A stretch of 50,391 nt of DNA, taken from an uncultured Bacteroidales bacterium (GTDB taxonomy: Bacteria > Bacteroidota > Bacteroidia > Bacteroidales > UBA932). The DNA is taken from the NCBI GenBank assembly GCA_934693135.1, contig CAKUVA010000017.1, positions 1-50,391 on the forward strand, read 5' to 3'. The notes under the pieces are model-generated. The model was not told the origin of the DNA, ran no database searches, and saw only the letters and a program-made list of their open reading frames with translations. Below are positions 17,505 to 26,527 of the stretch, piece by piece; within the stretch, counting starts at the first letter, position 1, and each line of letters opens with the position of its first letter. Position numbers and translations under genes: made by a program.

Positions 17505-20477
17505 ATGCAAAATATAAAGTTATTCCTTTCGGCTGTTGCGGCACTTGCCTTAGCAGGCTCGGCAGCGGCACAGAACAAGGTCACAGGTATCGTCACCGAC
17601 GCGGCTGATGAACCAGTACCAGGAGCAGCTGTCTTGATTTCCGGCAAAAATACCGGAACATCCACTAATGAGAACGGAGAATTTTCATTGACAGCATCAC
17701 CATCAGATACTCTCGTAGTAGACATCATCGGATATGTTTCCCAACGGATTCCGGTAGATGGAAGATCTACTATTCTCGTCAAACTCGTAGATGATACGCA
17801 GCAACTCGAAGCGACTGTGGTCATCGGTTATGGTTCAGCACAGAAAATCGGAAATATCGTAGGTTCTGTAAAGACCGTATCTTCTGGGGACATCGTAGAG
17901 AGGCCTTCAGCCAATATTGGAGATGCTCTTCAGGGAAAAGTAGCAGGACTCCAAATATTCAACACATCTGGAGAACCTCAAAGTAATGTTTCCATAAGAC
18001 TCAGAGGAGAATCATCTCTTTCTCTTTCCAACGAGCCTCTCTACATCATGGATGGCGTTCCTGTAAGTTCTTCCGTATTCTCTACTATAAACCCACAGGA
18101 TATCGAAAACATCTCCATCCTCAAGGATGCATCCTCTACGGCTATATATGGATCAAGAGCCGCAAATGGTGTGATTTTCATCACCACAAAACAGGGAAAG
18201 AAGGGTGAAAGGCCTACAGTCGCCGTAAGAGCACAATACGGTGTTTCCATGCTTACCAACTACAACATGGATATGATGAACTCCAAGGAACTTATACGTT
18301 TCGAGGAGATGTGCCAGCCTTCGCTCAAAAATGATGTATCATATCAGGCAAGGAAAGCCTTCATCCTCGGAAACAACATAAACTATGACTGGACAGGGTA
18401 TCTTTTCGATGATGCCGCTCCAATGCTTCAGGCGGATGCATCTCTCAGAGGCGCGACAGAGAACACAAACTACTATGTATCTCTCGGATATTATTCTGAG
18501 AATGGTACCTTCAAGGTAAACTCAGGCACCGACAGGTTCAACTTCAGAACAAACATTGACACTAAGATAACAAAATGGGCTAAGTTCGGAGCGAACCTCG
18601 CAATTTCATATTCGAAATACAAGACAACAACCACTGGATGGTATAGGCAAACACCTATTGTACAAGCTCTTACAAACCTTCCTTATAGGACTCCTTACGA
18701 AATCCTTTACAACGAGGATGGAACCATTTCCTATGGCGACAGATATGAGACATACCCATGGGACCAGATGCCAGACCTCATCGAATATTATAAAAAGAAT
18801 ACCAATGATCGTCAGAACATCAACCTGACAGGTCAGACATATATTCTCCTTACCCCGATTAAGGGTCTCAATATCAGAGCTCGTCAGTCCATTGACGGAT
18901 TCGATTATACAGGAGAGGCTATCTACAAGCCTTCATACACCCCTGGAACCAACAGAGGTACAAATGTTCAGGGATTCCAGAGATACTATCAACTAATATC
19001 TACCAATACGGCTGAATACAAGACAGCATTCAAGGGTGGACATAACTTGACATTGCTCCTCGGCCATGAGTCTATTCTAAAGCATCAGAAGACATTCAAC
19101 GCTACAGGTACAGGACTTACCGATGACAGAATCACCAACTTCGGTTCCACTACAACAGTAACTTCATGGGACGGAGGGACTCAGGAATGTACGTTCAACT
19201 CTTTCTTCTTCAATGTTAACTATGACCTCAACGACAAATATTTCGTAGATGCTTCTGTCCGAACAGATGGTTCTTCACTCTTCGGGAAAAACAACAGATA
19301 TGCGACATTCTACTCAGTTGGAGCCATGTGGAAGATGAAGAATGAACCTTGGCTTCAGAATATATCTTGGCTCGATGATCTCAACATTAACGCAAGCTAC
19401 GGTACAACAGGAAACTCAGGACTGGGAAGCTGGTATGCATCATATGGCCTCGTTTCGTCAGGTGCCACTTATAATGGTGCCGATGGATGGGGCATCACAC
19501 AGGTGCAAAATCCTAATTTGACATGGGAAACAGTCGGCACCCTCAACCTCAAAATCGCAGGACGTGTATTCGACAGAGTTTCATTTGATGTGCAGTACTA
19601 TGACAAATCATCATGGAATCTTCTCATGAGCGTTCCGTTCTCAGCAACGACAGGACATAGCGCAGGATACGACAACATTGCCGCAATGAGCAACAAAGGA
19701 TTCGACTTGGAACTCGATATTGACCTCATACACACAAAGAACATATATTGGGGAATCAGTGGTAATGTAAACTACAACAAGAACAAGATTACTAAACTAT
19801 ATAGAAATCTTGACGAACTTTCATTCCCACTTCAGAGTCTCAAGTATCAGGTAGGAAAGCCTTCTTCACTCATCTATACTCAGATACGTGCTGGCGTTGA
19901 TCCTCGTGATGGTTCTCCAATGTGGTACGACCTCAACGGTAACCTCACAAAAACTTATTCTGATGATATAATGCAGTTCTGGGATGGTCACGACACCAAC
20001 TCACCTTGGTCTGGAGGTTTCAGCACTAACTTCTCATGGAAGGGTCTTGGAGTCAATGCTGACTTTTCATGGATTGGAGAAAGATGGATTTTCATAGATG
20101 AAAGATACTACACTATGAATCCGACAGACATGCTCCTTAGAAGCAACTTCGAAAAGAAGATGCTCAACATTTGGACAACACCTGGACAGGTGACGGAGAT
20201 TCCGAAATATGGAACGCCTTACAGACATGACTCGGCTCGTTTCTCAAATGCCGCTTTCATCCGTCTGAAGAACCTCTCCATCTCATACGGATTCCCTAAA
20301 AAATGGCTTGAGAAAACCAAGGCCATCAGCAGTGCCAAGATATATGTTACAGGACGAAACCTTCTTACAATCACTAAATTCGACGGATATGATCCTGAGG
20401 TCGGATATGGCAATGCTACCAGCGGTATGTACCCTAACTCACGCCAGTTCGTACTCGGAGCAGAAATCGTATTCTAA
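17505..20477 (+). CDS. SusC/RagA-type TonB-dependent receptor
   Basis: An outer-membrane TonB-linked transporter of 990 residues. Signal peptide 1-23, carboxypeptidase-D-like regulatory domain (about 24-98), a TonB-box-type ATVVIGYG (103-110), plug domain (about 115-235) with LYIMDGVP and DASSTAIYGSRAANGV, then the 22-strand barrel ending in LGAEIVF. There is no STN domain, so it does not signal through an anti-sigma factor in the usual way. It pairs with the SusD lipoprotein ten bases downstream; such pairs work as a lid-and-barrel. In P. gingivalis the related RagAB pair imports oligopeptides, and the linked subtilase points the same way here. Confidence 0.95.
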   Translation: MQNIKLFLSAVAALALAGSAAAQNKVTGIVTDAADEPVPGAAVLISGKNTGTSTNENGEFSLTASPSDTLVVDIIGYVSQRIPVDGRSTILVKLVDDTQQLEATVVIGYGSAQKIGNIVGSVKTVSSGDIVERPSANIGDALQGKVAGLQIFNTSGEPQSNVSIRLRGESSLSLSNEPLYIMDGVPVSSSVFSTINPQDIENISILKDASSTAIYGSRAANGVIFITTKQGKKGERPTVAVRAQYGVSMLTNYNMDMMNSKELIRFEEMCQPSLKNDVSYQARKAFILGNNINYDWTGYLFDDAAPMLQADASLRGATENTNYYVSLGYYSENGTFKVNSGTDRFNFRTNIDTKITKWAKFGANLAISYSKYKTTTTGWYRQTPIVQALTNLPYRTPYEILYNEDGTISYGDRYETYPWDQMPDLIEYYKKNTNDRQNINLTGQTYILLTPIKGLNIRARQSIDGFDYTGEAIYKPSYTPGTNRGTNVQGFQRYYQLISTNTAEYKTAFKGGHNLTLLLGHESILKHQKTFNATGTGLTDDRITNFGSTTTVTSWDGGTQECTFNSFFFNVNYDLNDKYFVDASVRTDGSSLFGKNNRYATFYSVGAMWKMKNEPWLQNISWLDDLNINASYGTTGNSGLGSWYASYGLVSSGATYNGADGWGITQVQNPNLTWETVGTLNLKIAGRVFDRVSFDVQYYDKSSWNLLMSVPFSATTGHSAGYDNIAAMSNKGFDLELDIDLIHTKNIYWGISGNVNYNKNKITKLYRNLDELSFPLQSLKYQVGKPSSLIYTQIRAGVDPRDGSPMWYDLNGNLTKTYSDDIMQFWDGHDTNSPWSGGFSTNFSWKGLGVNADFSWIGERWIFIDERYYTMNPTDMLLRSNFEKKMLNIWTTPGQVTEIPKYGTPYRHDSARFSNAAFIRLKNLSISYGFPKKWLEKTKAISSAKIYVTGRNLLTITKFDGYDPEVGYGNATSGMYPNSRQFVLGAEIVF

Positions 20478-20478
20478 G

Positions 20479-20484
20479 AGGAGG
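20479..20484 (+). promoter_or_regulatory. Strong Shine-Dalgarno sequence before susD
   Basis: AGGAGG stands eight bases before the ATG at 20493 and only two before the ATG at 20487. The distance decides for 20493. Such strong sites are rare in Bacteroidota, whose ribosomes make little use of them. Confidence 0.6.
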
Positions 20485-20492
20485 ACATGACA

Positions 20493-22004
20493 ATGAAGAA
20501 AAACATTATACTTATACTTTCCTGCCTCATGACGGCAGCCTGCAGTCTGGATAAGACGCCAGGAGATTCTATCTATACCGGAGAATCAATACGAAACGTG
20601 GAGGACTGCTATAAATTCCTCAACGGGCAGTATAGCGGTATGAAATATTTCACAACAGGAGCATATGTCTATGCATCAGAGCTTCAGACAGATATGTTCC
20701 ACGCAGTGAAGAATTTCGGTAACTTCGACGGAGACTTCTACCATTATTCATTAACGGCATCCAATGATCTCGCAGAAGAAGCATGGTACGGAGCTTACGC
20801 GAACATAGCTAATATCAATTTCCTCATAGAAGGCATACAGAAACTCCAGAAAGACGGAGAGCTTTCAGAAAAGGACCAGGCAACCCTCGATGAATACTAT
20901 GGTGAGGCTTGCTTCTTCAGAGCATACTATTACTGGACTCTTGCCCAGTATTATTGCAACACCTACGAGGCAGCAACAGCTTCCACATCAATGGGGGTTC
21001 CGGTAGTCCTCAAATATGAGCCGACTGGCAATTCAGACAAATATCCATCAAGAGGAACACTCGAGGCTGTCTACACACAGATTACAACAGACCTCGAAGC
21101 TGCCGAAAATCATGTTGTCACGAAAGGCGCAAGTCTGGCATCATACATTACTACAGATGTAGTCCTCGCATTCAAAGCCAGAGTCGCTCTCTCGATGAAG
21201 GATTATGACACTGCACGCAAAGCAGCCGAAACCGTCATCGCAACCGGCAAATACACCCTTGTTTCAAACGCCTCGGAATATGCGCAAGGATGGATTAACG
21301 ACAATCTTTCCGAAACTATCTTCCAACTCGCAATGCTTAACCAGACCGAAGTTGGAAATAGCTATTCATATTTCATCTACAACACATCAGGAGTGACAGG
21401 ACGTGACAATCCACAGTATATTCCTGAGGACTGGGTTCTCGACCTATATGATCAAAACAGAGATATAAGATATGCTGCATACTATGATGAGAGGAATGTA
21501 TCCACTCCTACTGTCGGCAGGATGACTCTGCTCGTGAAATATCCTGGAAATCCAGCATTGTATACGACAGTCACGAACTATTGCAATAAACCTAAGGTCT
21601 TCCGCGCATCTGAAATGTATCTCATCGCAGCCGAAGCTGAGCATCTCAGCCCTAATGGCACAGATAGCAAAGCAAATGAGTACCTCAATACTCTTAGACG
21701 CGCAAGGATCAACGGATGGTCAGACAAGTCATACACCGGTGACAAGCTCATGGAGGAAATCAGGAACGAAAGAGTCAAGGAACTTTTCTGCGAGGGTTTT
21801 CGTCTTGGAGATCTAAAGAGATGGCACCTCGGCTTTACACGAAGCGAAGGAAAAGATCCAAGTCTCCTCATGCAGGGCGAGAACTATGCGACATGCACAC
21901 GACCTGCTGACGACCCACTCTTCTTATGGCCTATCCCGACATCAGAACTTGAGGCTAATCCAAACATGAAGGATGAGCAAAATCCAGGATACAAGATGAA
22001 TTAG
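20493..22004 (+). CDS. RagB/SusD-family lipoprotein
   Basis: The surface lipoprotein lid of the SusCD pair, 503 residues. Lipobox TAAC (Cys17), the N-terminal SusD-like domain with TPR-type helices (about 80-320; AWYGAYANIANINFLIE, ACFFRAYYYWTLAQYY), and the RagB/SusD C-terminal domain with EIRNERVKELFCEGFRLGDLKR and LWPIPTSELEANP close to the end. The start was placed at 20493 on Shine-Dalgarno spacing. Directly after susC and 11 bases before the next lipoprotein. Specificity cannot be read from the sequence. Confidence 0.95.
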   Translation: MKKNIILILSCLMTAACSLDKTPGDSIYTGESIRNVEDCYKFLNGQYSGMKYFTTGAYVYASELQTDMFHAVKNFGNFDGDFYHYSLTASNDLAEEAWYGAYANIANINFLIEGIQKLQKDGELSEKDQATLDEYYGEACFFRAYYYWTLAQYYCNTYEAATASTSMGVPVVLKYEPTGNSDKYPSRGTLEAVYTQITTDLEAAENHVVTKGASLASYITTDVVLAFKARVALSMKDYDTARKAAETVIATGKYTLVSNASEYAQGWINDNLSETIFQLAMLNQTEVGNSYSYFIYNTSGVTGRDNPQYIPEDWVLDLYDQNRDIRYAAYYDERNVSTPTVGRMTLLVKYPGNPALYTTVTNYCNKPKVFRASEMYLIAAEAEHLSPNGTDSKANEYLNTLRRARINGWSDKSYTGDKLMEEIRNERVKELFCEGFRLGDLKRWHLGFTRSEGKDPSLLMQGENYATCTRPADDPLFLWPIPTSELEANPNMKDEQNPGYKMN

Positions 22005-22015
22005 ATTTTACAACA

Positions 22016-23011
22016 ATGAAAAAAATAAAATCAAATATAGCAGCAGCCTGCATGTTGGTAATGGTTGCGTTCGCTGGGGCTTCATGCAGTTCGGAAAGCA
22101 ATGGAGCCGGTGATGCTGTCATAGGTTTCGGACAAGCTGAATATACGTTCAGCGAAGACCAGACGGCATCCAACGGATATGTACGCCTGCCTCTCACTAT
22201 CACAGGAGAAGCAAAGAAATATCCTATTTCATTCAGTGTAGAGGCGACTATGATAACTGAAGATGAAAACATCGATGATATTGTAGTGTTCACACAGACC
22301 GACAATTTGAAATACGTCGGTGACCCGAAAGCTCCTGCATGTGTAGAAATGTACATAGTGAATGACACTCAACTGAATGGCACACGCAAATTCGCATTGA
22401 CACTAAAAGATGTGAAAGGAGCAGAAGTCGGACAGGAATCTACAATCATAAGCATCGAAGATGATGATAATCCGGAATATTTGGACCTCTGCGGAGACTG
22501 GACATTCACAGCTACAGGGCTAACTTCCGGAGCAACAGAAACTTTCGATGTTAACATCTCCGAAGGTTTCACTGATTCGGAAATAGAGTCTAACAAATCA
22601 GCTGACAGACTCCTTTGCTGGGGATTTGCTAACGAGCAAAAAGTATATCCTTCGGCCAACCGCACACATCAAGCAGAATGGTACCTCCAGTGCAATAAGA
22701 ACACAAATGATATCAATATCATCATTGGCTCTGTAATGACTACTGAGGCTACATTCGATGTCGGGACACAATATGCATACTACGGGACTATCTCAGCCAG
22801 TCAAATCCCTGTCGGAGCCGGAGATATTTCCATTGATTCAGAATCTCTCGGAATAAGCGGTTCTTGGAGCGCAGACCACAACACTATCACATTCACGCCA
22901 TCTGCAGGCTTTGGAGCTATGATTGTGGGCAGTAACAACGGCAGCGAATACAATATTACCGGATATTTCATGGGTGATATTTACTACAATATCGTCATGA
23001 CCAGAAAATAA
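22016..23011 (+). CDS. Calx-beta-like surface lipoprotein
   Basis: A 331-residue lipoprotein with lipobox GASC (Cys24). Residues 33-145 resemble a Calx-beta type domain (YTFSEDQTASNGYVRLPLTI, then SIEDDDNPEY), which is common in Bacteroidota surface lipoproteins. Residues 150-331 form a second beta-rich domain with GSWSADHNTITFTP, which I do not recognise. No catalytic motif is seen. As it is encoded after susD, it is probably a binding protein of the same surface complex. Its stop codon overlaps the next start (TAATG). Confidence 0.78.
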   Translation: MKKIKSNIAAACMLVMVAFAGASCSSESNGAGDAVIGFGQAEYTFSEDQTASNGYVRLPLTITGEAKKYPISFSVEATMITEDENIDDIVVFTQTDNLKYVGDPKAPACVEMYIVNDTQLNGTRKFALTLKDVKGAEVGQESTIISIEDDDNPEYLDLCGDWTFTATGLTSGATETFDVNISEGFTDSEIESNKSADRLLCWGFANEQKVYPSANRTHQAEWYLQCNKNTNDINIIIGSVMTTEATFDVGTQYAYYGTISASQIPVGAGDISIDSESLGISGSWSADHNTITFTPSAGFGAMIVGSNNGSEYNITGYFMGDIYYNIVMTRK

Positions 23012-23967
23012 TGAAAATGATGAAAACACTCAAAAATATAGTTTCAAGACTTGGGCTCGTAGCAATGCTTGCCTGCCCATTCTTGAGTTCTTGCGATAAG
23101 AGTCATGAACTCAGCATGGACAATAAAGACAAAGCTCGTCCTATAGTTGAAGCCCAGACCATGTCTACTGACCTGCATGATTTTACTATTGCGCTTCTTC
23201 CTTCATCCGACACTAAATACTACGGATGCGTAATAATGGCAGGAAATGATAACACGGCACCTGACGCATATGACATTGTCACAGGAAACGTATCTACAGA
23301 CAATCTTCTCTCAAGCAAGCTCTTCGCAAGCGCAAATGAGACAGCACCAAGCATAAAGACTCAATGCACATATAGTGAAGATTATCAGGTTTTCACAGCA
23401 GGAATCAATGAAAACGGCTTGCTTAGCAAGGTCAACCAACTCGATATACACATCGACAACGCAAGTCCATCCACAGTAATTCGTGAAGGCATATATAAAC
23501 TGAATACTGTGAAATATAATGATGCTACCAACCCGAGAGCTGGTGAGTCTTTCGATGTAAAAATCACAAGAATGACTGATGGCTCTGGAAGATATATACT
23601 TTACGCTAACTGGTTTAATCTCGCTGATGAAGGCTATGTATGCCCTCCATATCTGATAGGTACAGCGGATTATGAGAACAAATTAATTACATTTGATGGG
23701 ACCCGTGTGAATAGCGAAGGGATAGAGCAGTCAGAGAATGCATTTGGAGCAATGTTCATGGATTACAATAGTACCAGTAAATTTGCATTCTGGGGCGGAG
23801 GCACCAGTGGAACAGATCCTATCACCATCACATTCGGAGATTCAGGATACTTGCTGTCAATCTCAGCATTGTCAGTCAGCATCAACGCGATAGATGGAGG
23901 TGCTAATATAGCTCTATATGACGGATTCTCTGGAAATGGGAACGAGACCTTCACATTCGTAAAGTAA
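23011..23967 (+). CDS. Surface lipoprotein of unknown function, last of SusCD unit
   Basis: A 318-residue lipoprotein with lipobox SSC (Cys28). The mature part is beta-rich and has no motif I recognise. Translation is coupled to the previous gene by a TAATG overlap, so both products are probably made in equal amounts and may form a pair. The position equals that of substrate-binding lipoproteins in other SusCD loci (SusE/SusF-like place), which is context, not homology. Confidence 0.72.
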   Translation: MKMMKTLKNIVSRLGLVAMLACPFLSSCDKSHELSMDNKDKARPIVEAQTMSTDLHDFTIALLPSSDTKYYGCVIMAGNDNTAPDAYDIVTGNVSTDNLLSSKLFASANETAPSIKTQCTYSEDYQVFTAGINENGLLSKVNQLDIHIDNASPSTVIREGIYKLNTVKYNDATNPRAGESFDVKITRMTDGSGRYILYANWFNLADEGYVCPPYLIGTADYENKLITFDGTRVNSEGIEQSENAFGAMFMDYNSTSKFAFWGGGTSGTDPITITFGDSGYLLSISALSVSINAIDGGANIALYDGFSGNGNETFTFVK

Positions 23968-23971
23968 ACGA

Positions 23972-24001
23972 TTGTATTTCAGCAGAAAATTCATATCTTT
24001 G
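23972..24001 (+). promoter_or_regulatory. Promoter of tRNA-Ser
   Basis: TTG (23972-23974), 19 bases, TATCTTTG (23994-24001). It begins five bases after the stop codon of the lipoprotein gene, with transcription expected to start near 24008, about 30 bases before the tRNA. Confidence 0.7.
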
Positions 24002-24033
24002 CATTCCTGTCCTTCTCGGGCAGGAATGCATTT
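24000..24033 (+). terminator. Hairpin overlapping the tRNA promoter
   Basis: TGCATTCCTG (24000-24009) pairs perfectly with CAGGAATGCA (24021-24030), followed by TTTATT. It could end the SusCD unit, or form in the tRNA leader. The left arm overlaps the -7 box. Confidence 0.5.
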
Positions 24034-24036
24034 ATT

Positions 24037-24124
24037 GGAGAGGTGCTCGAGTGGCTGAAGAGGCACGCCTGGAAAGCGTGTATACCCCTAAAGGGTATCA
24101 CGAGTTCGAATCTCGTTCTCTCCG
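24037..24124 (+). tRNA. tRNA-Ser (anticodon GGA)
   Basis: A class II tRNA of 88 bases. The acceptor stem GGAGAGG pairs with TCTCTCC (one G-U pair). The anticodon stem CACGC/GCGTG carries loop CTGGAAA with anticodon GGA at 24071-24073. The long variable arm has TACCC/GGGTA, as expected for serine, and the T loop TTCGAAT is intact. CCA is not encoded. It reads serine codons UCC and UCU. Confidence 0.95.
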
Positions 24125-24128
24125 CACG

Positions 24129-24165
24129 AAAAAAGTCTCAGACCTAATAAGGTCTGAGACTTTTT
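24129..24165. terminator. Bidirectional terminator after tRNA-Ser and GlpT-type gene
   Basis: A 15-base-pair perfect stem (GTCTCAGACC/GGTCTGAGAC core plus A/T pairs) with loop TAATAA and T tracts on both strands. It ends the tRNA transcript and the nine-gene minus-strand unit. Confidence 0.9.
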
Positions 24166-24195
24166 CATTTTAAGGATTACTTAAGTAAGAAATTG

Positions 24196-25584
24196 CTATA
24201 TTTCTTGTTGCTTGCGTTTCCAGTTTAACATAGGAAGAAGAAATGAGATCACCGCTGCTGCAAACCAAAACCAGCTGACATATGTAAAGTCATGCTTCAA
24301 TACTGTCACGCCAAGAGAATTCACAGCCTCATAGGTATTATTGTCCAAAAGAAGACCTGAAACAATATTCTGAAGACCTGCAGCTGCATAAGAAGCCACA
24401 CCAACAATACCTAATGCTGCCCCAGAAGCTTTTCGTGGCACAAGATCTATAGCCATAAGGCCTCCGAGGAAACTGATAAGTACACCTATAGCTATACCAA
24501 ACAAGACCATTGACAATATCAGAACAGTATGACTGCCTCCTCCAAACAGGAACAGGAATAGTGCTATAGCTTCAAGCACACCAGCAACGAATGCAGGATA
24601 TTTCCTGTCGCCCCTGAACACCTTGTCCGAAAGCCAACCGGAAAGAACTGTTCCAAGCACACCGAATATCGGATTGATACCAATTATAGCAGCTGCTGAA
24701 GTCAAATCGTAGTCATACGTTTCCTGAAGGAAAATTGTGCCCCATTCATTGATAGCATAACGGCTCATGTACATAAACGCGCTGGAAAGAGCCAGAATCC
24801 AAACTCCCGGATTGCGAAGGACAGCCTTCTGAATCTTCCTTGTCTCTTCAGCTCCAGTTCCCTTCTTATCTGGAATAGCTTCACCAGAAAGTTCTTCAAT
24901 TGATGGAAGCCCGTTACTCTCAGGAGTATCATGAAGCCATATCAGAATTAAAAGGACTCCGAGGATTCCTGCACAAGCTGCACCGAAGAAACCCCATTTC
25001 CATCCGAATGCCGCCACAATAGAACCGACAAAAATGAATGAGAGACCCTCGCCAATGTTATGTGACGCACTAAAAAAACCATAGAACGTGCCTCTGATCT
25101 TAAGCGGGAACCACCTTGAAAGTGCTACAACAGATGGAGGAACACCCATGGATTGAGCCCAGCCATTCATCGCCCACATTATGGCGAAAACAACAAATAT
25201 CACAGAGCTACTAATACCAGCATTGACTGCTGCAACACCGAGAACACCCATCAAAAAATTCGCAGCGACTGAAAGGATAAGTCCCGTAGCCATGAAACGC
25301 TTGATGTTGGAGCTATCAGCTAAAAAGCCATTTACAAGTTTACCTGCAGCATAAGTCCAGTACAAACATGCTCCAATAATACCAAGTTGTGTAGCGTTGA
25401 GCAAACCAGCATCTATTATAGGCTGCTTCATCACTCCCATTGACATTCTGCACACATAGTACAGAGCATATCCTAATGTGATGGCTATAAAAGTCTGGAA
25501 ACGCTTACGTTTCCAGACTTTATCAGTATTTTCAGGTGCCACCTTGTCCGCTGAAGGGGCACTCATTTTGTAGAAATCAAACAT
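24196..25584 (-). CDS. GlpT/UhpT-type organophosphate:phosphate antiporter
   Basis: A major facilitator protein of the organophosphate:phosphate antiporter family, 462 residues, about twelve membrane helices with the central cytoplasmic loop near 215-245. The N-terminal signature region GYALYYVCRMSMGVMKQPI (54-72) matches GlpT/UhpT proteins, which exchange glycerol-3-phosphate or a sugar phosphate for phosphate across the inner membrane. Eleven bases upstream in the same unit is a glycerophosphodiester phosphodiesterase lipoprotein, so glycerol-3-phosphate is the likely substrate; hexose phosphate is the alternative. It is the last gene of the unit, followed by a bidirectional terminator. The in-frame ATG at 25566 is also possible as start. 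Confidence 0.88.
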   Translation of the reverse strand: MFDFYKMSAPSADKVAPENTDKVWKRKRFQTFIAITLGYALYYVCRMSMGVMKQPIIDAGLLNATQLGIIGACLYWTYAAGKLVNGFLADSSNIKRFMATGLILSVAANFLMGVLGVAAVNAGISSSVIFVVFAIMWAMNGWAQSMGVPPSVVALSRWFPLKIRGTFYGFFSASHNIGEGLSFIFVGSIVAAFGWKWGFFGAACAGILGVLLILIWLHDTPESNGLPSIEELSGEAIPDKKGTGAEETRKIQKAVLRNPGVWILALSSAFMYMSRYAINEWGTIFLQETYDYDLTSAAAIIGINPIFGVLGTVLSGWLSDKVFRGDRKYPAFVAGVLEAIALFLFLFGGGSHTVLILSMVLFGIAIGVLISFLGGLMAIDLVPRKASGAALGIVGVASYAAAGLQNIVSGLLLDNNTYEAVNSLGVTVLKHDFTYVSWFWFAAAVISFLLPMLNWKRKQQEI

Positions 25585-25595
25585 CCGAAGTCGTC

Positions 25596-26516
25596 TTAAT
25601 CATGAAGTCCTTTCTTGCGAAGATATGTTAGAAGCTGTTGAGGACGATCGGTCTGAATGAAAGATGGGCCAAAAGCCATAACTTGGTCATATATCTTTGC
25701 AGGATCACCACAATCAAGAGCTTTATCATCATCCAAATATCCGCAGAGGCTACCCCAAATAGTATTGATCCAAAGTTTGGAGCCTGTCTCATGAATGCGT
25801 TTGAAGGCATCAGTAACTTCAGGAGTAAGTTTCTTCCAACACATCTCATATGCGAGAGGAACTGTTTTGGTATCCATATACTCAGCAAAGAGTTCTTTTC
25901 CATTCTTCTGAAAGTTCACGATAGGCATATACATCATGTTATGCTCGTGAGCTGCAAGCTTCGCCTTTACCTCTGAAAGAGGCTTATTGCCCTTAATAAG
26001 TATCTGATCAGTAACACCAAGTTCCTCAGTAATGGCGAGAACCATATCATAATACTCATACCCTTGGTCAACATTGACACATATTCTGTCTTTGCAGCAC
26101 TCAAGAGCCTCTCTTAGAGTAGGCATACGAAGAGAATCAGTAGCGACACCATGCGCACGCTTAAGTCTCATTTGCTTGATTTCAGCAAGAGTGTAATCAC
26201 TTACCAAACCTTTTCCTGTCGTACAGCGATCCAAGGTCTTGTCATGAGAAAGGACAAGTACGCTATCCTTTGTCAGTTTGAGGTCAAGTTCCATGATGTC
26301 CGCACCCATTCTGATAATGGACTCTATGGCAGGTATTGAATTCTCAGGATAGTTTCTCCAATCACCTCTGTGGCACGCAACGACTACATACTTCGAATTT
26401 GGATTATGAATCTCAGCCACAATCTTCTCTGCCCTGTTTGCATACTGAGGCTCCTTGCTACCACATGAAACGGCACACAACAAAGCCACAATAATAAAAA
26501 TAAAATTCCTTTTCAT
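25596..26516 (-). CDS. Glycerophosphodiester phosphodiesterase lipoprotein
   Basis: Cleaves glycerophosphodiesters (such as glycerophosphocholine, -ethanolamine, -inositol) into glycerol-3-phosphate and the alcohol. The 306-residue protein has a lipobox (AVSC, Cys18), so it is anchored outside the cytoplasm. The family residues are present: His49-Arg50 (CHRGDWRNYPEN), metal ligands Glu76 and Asp78 (MELDLKLTKD), and catalytic His91 (LSHDKTLDRCTTGKG). The length and the PI-PLC-like barrel match GlpQ/GDPD. It sits between an ECF sigma gene and a GlpT-type antiporter, which would take up the released glycerol-3-phosphate. Confidence 0.93.
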   Translation of the reverse strand: MKRNFIFIIVALLCAVSCGSKEPQYANRAEKIVAEIHNPNSKYVVVACHRGDWRNYPENSIPAIESIIRMGADIMELDLKLTKDSVLVLSHDKTLDRCTTGKGLVSDYTLAEIKQMRLKRAHGVATDSLRMPTLREALECCKDRICVNVDQGYEYYDMVLAITEELGVTDQILIKGNKPLSEVKAKLAAHEHNMMYMPIVNFQKNGKELFAEYMDTKTVPLAYEMCWKKLTPEVTDAFKRIHETGSKLWINTIWGSLCGYLDDDKALDCGDPAKIYDQVMAFGPSFIQTDRPQQLLTYLRKKGLHD

Positions 26517-26527
26517 ATATCAATGTT

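Noticed and set aside
17505..20477. STN signalling domain in the SusC of the subtilase unit
   Set aside because: The protein goes straight from signal peptide to the carboxypeptidase-D-like domain; no STN and no sigma/anti-sigma genes are near it.
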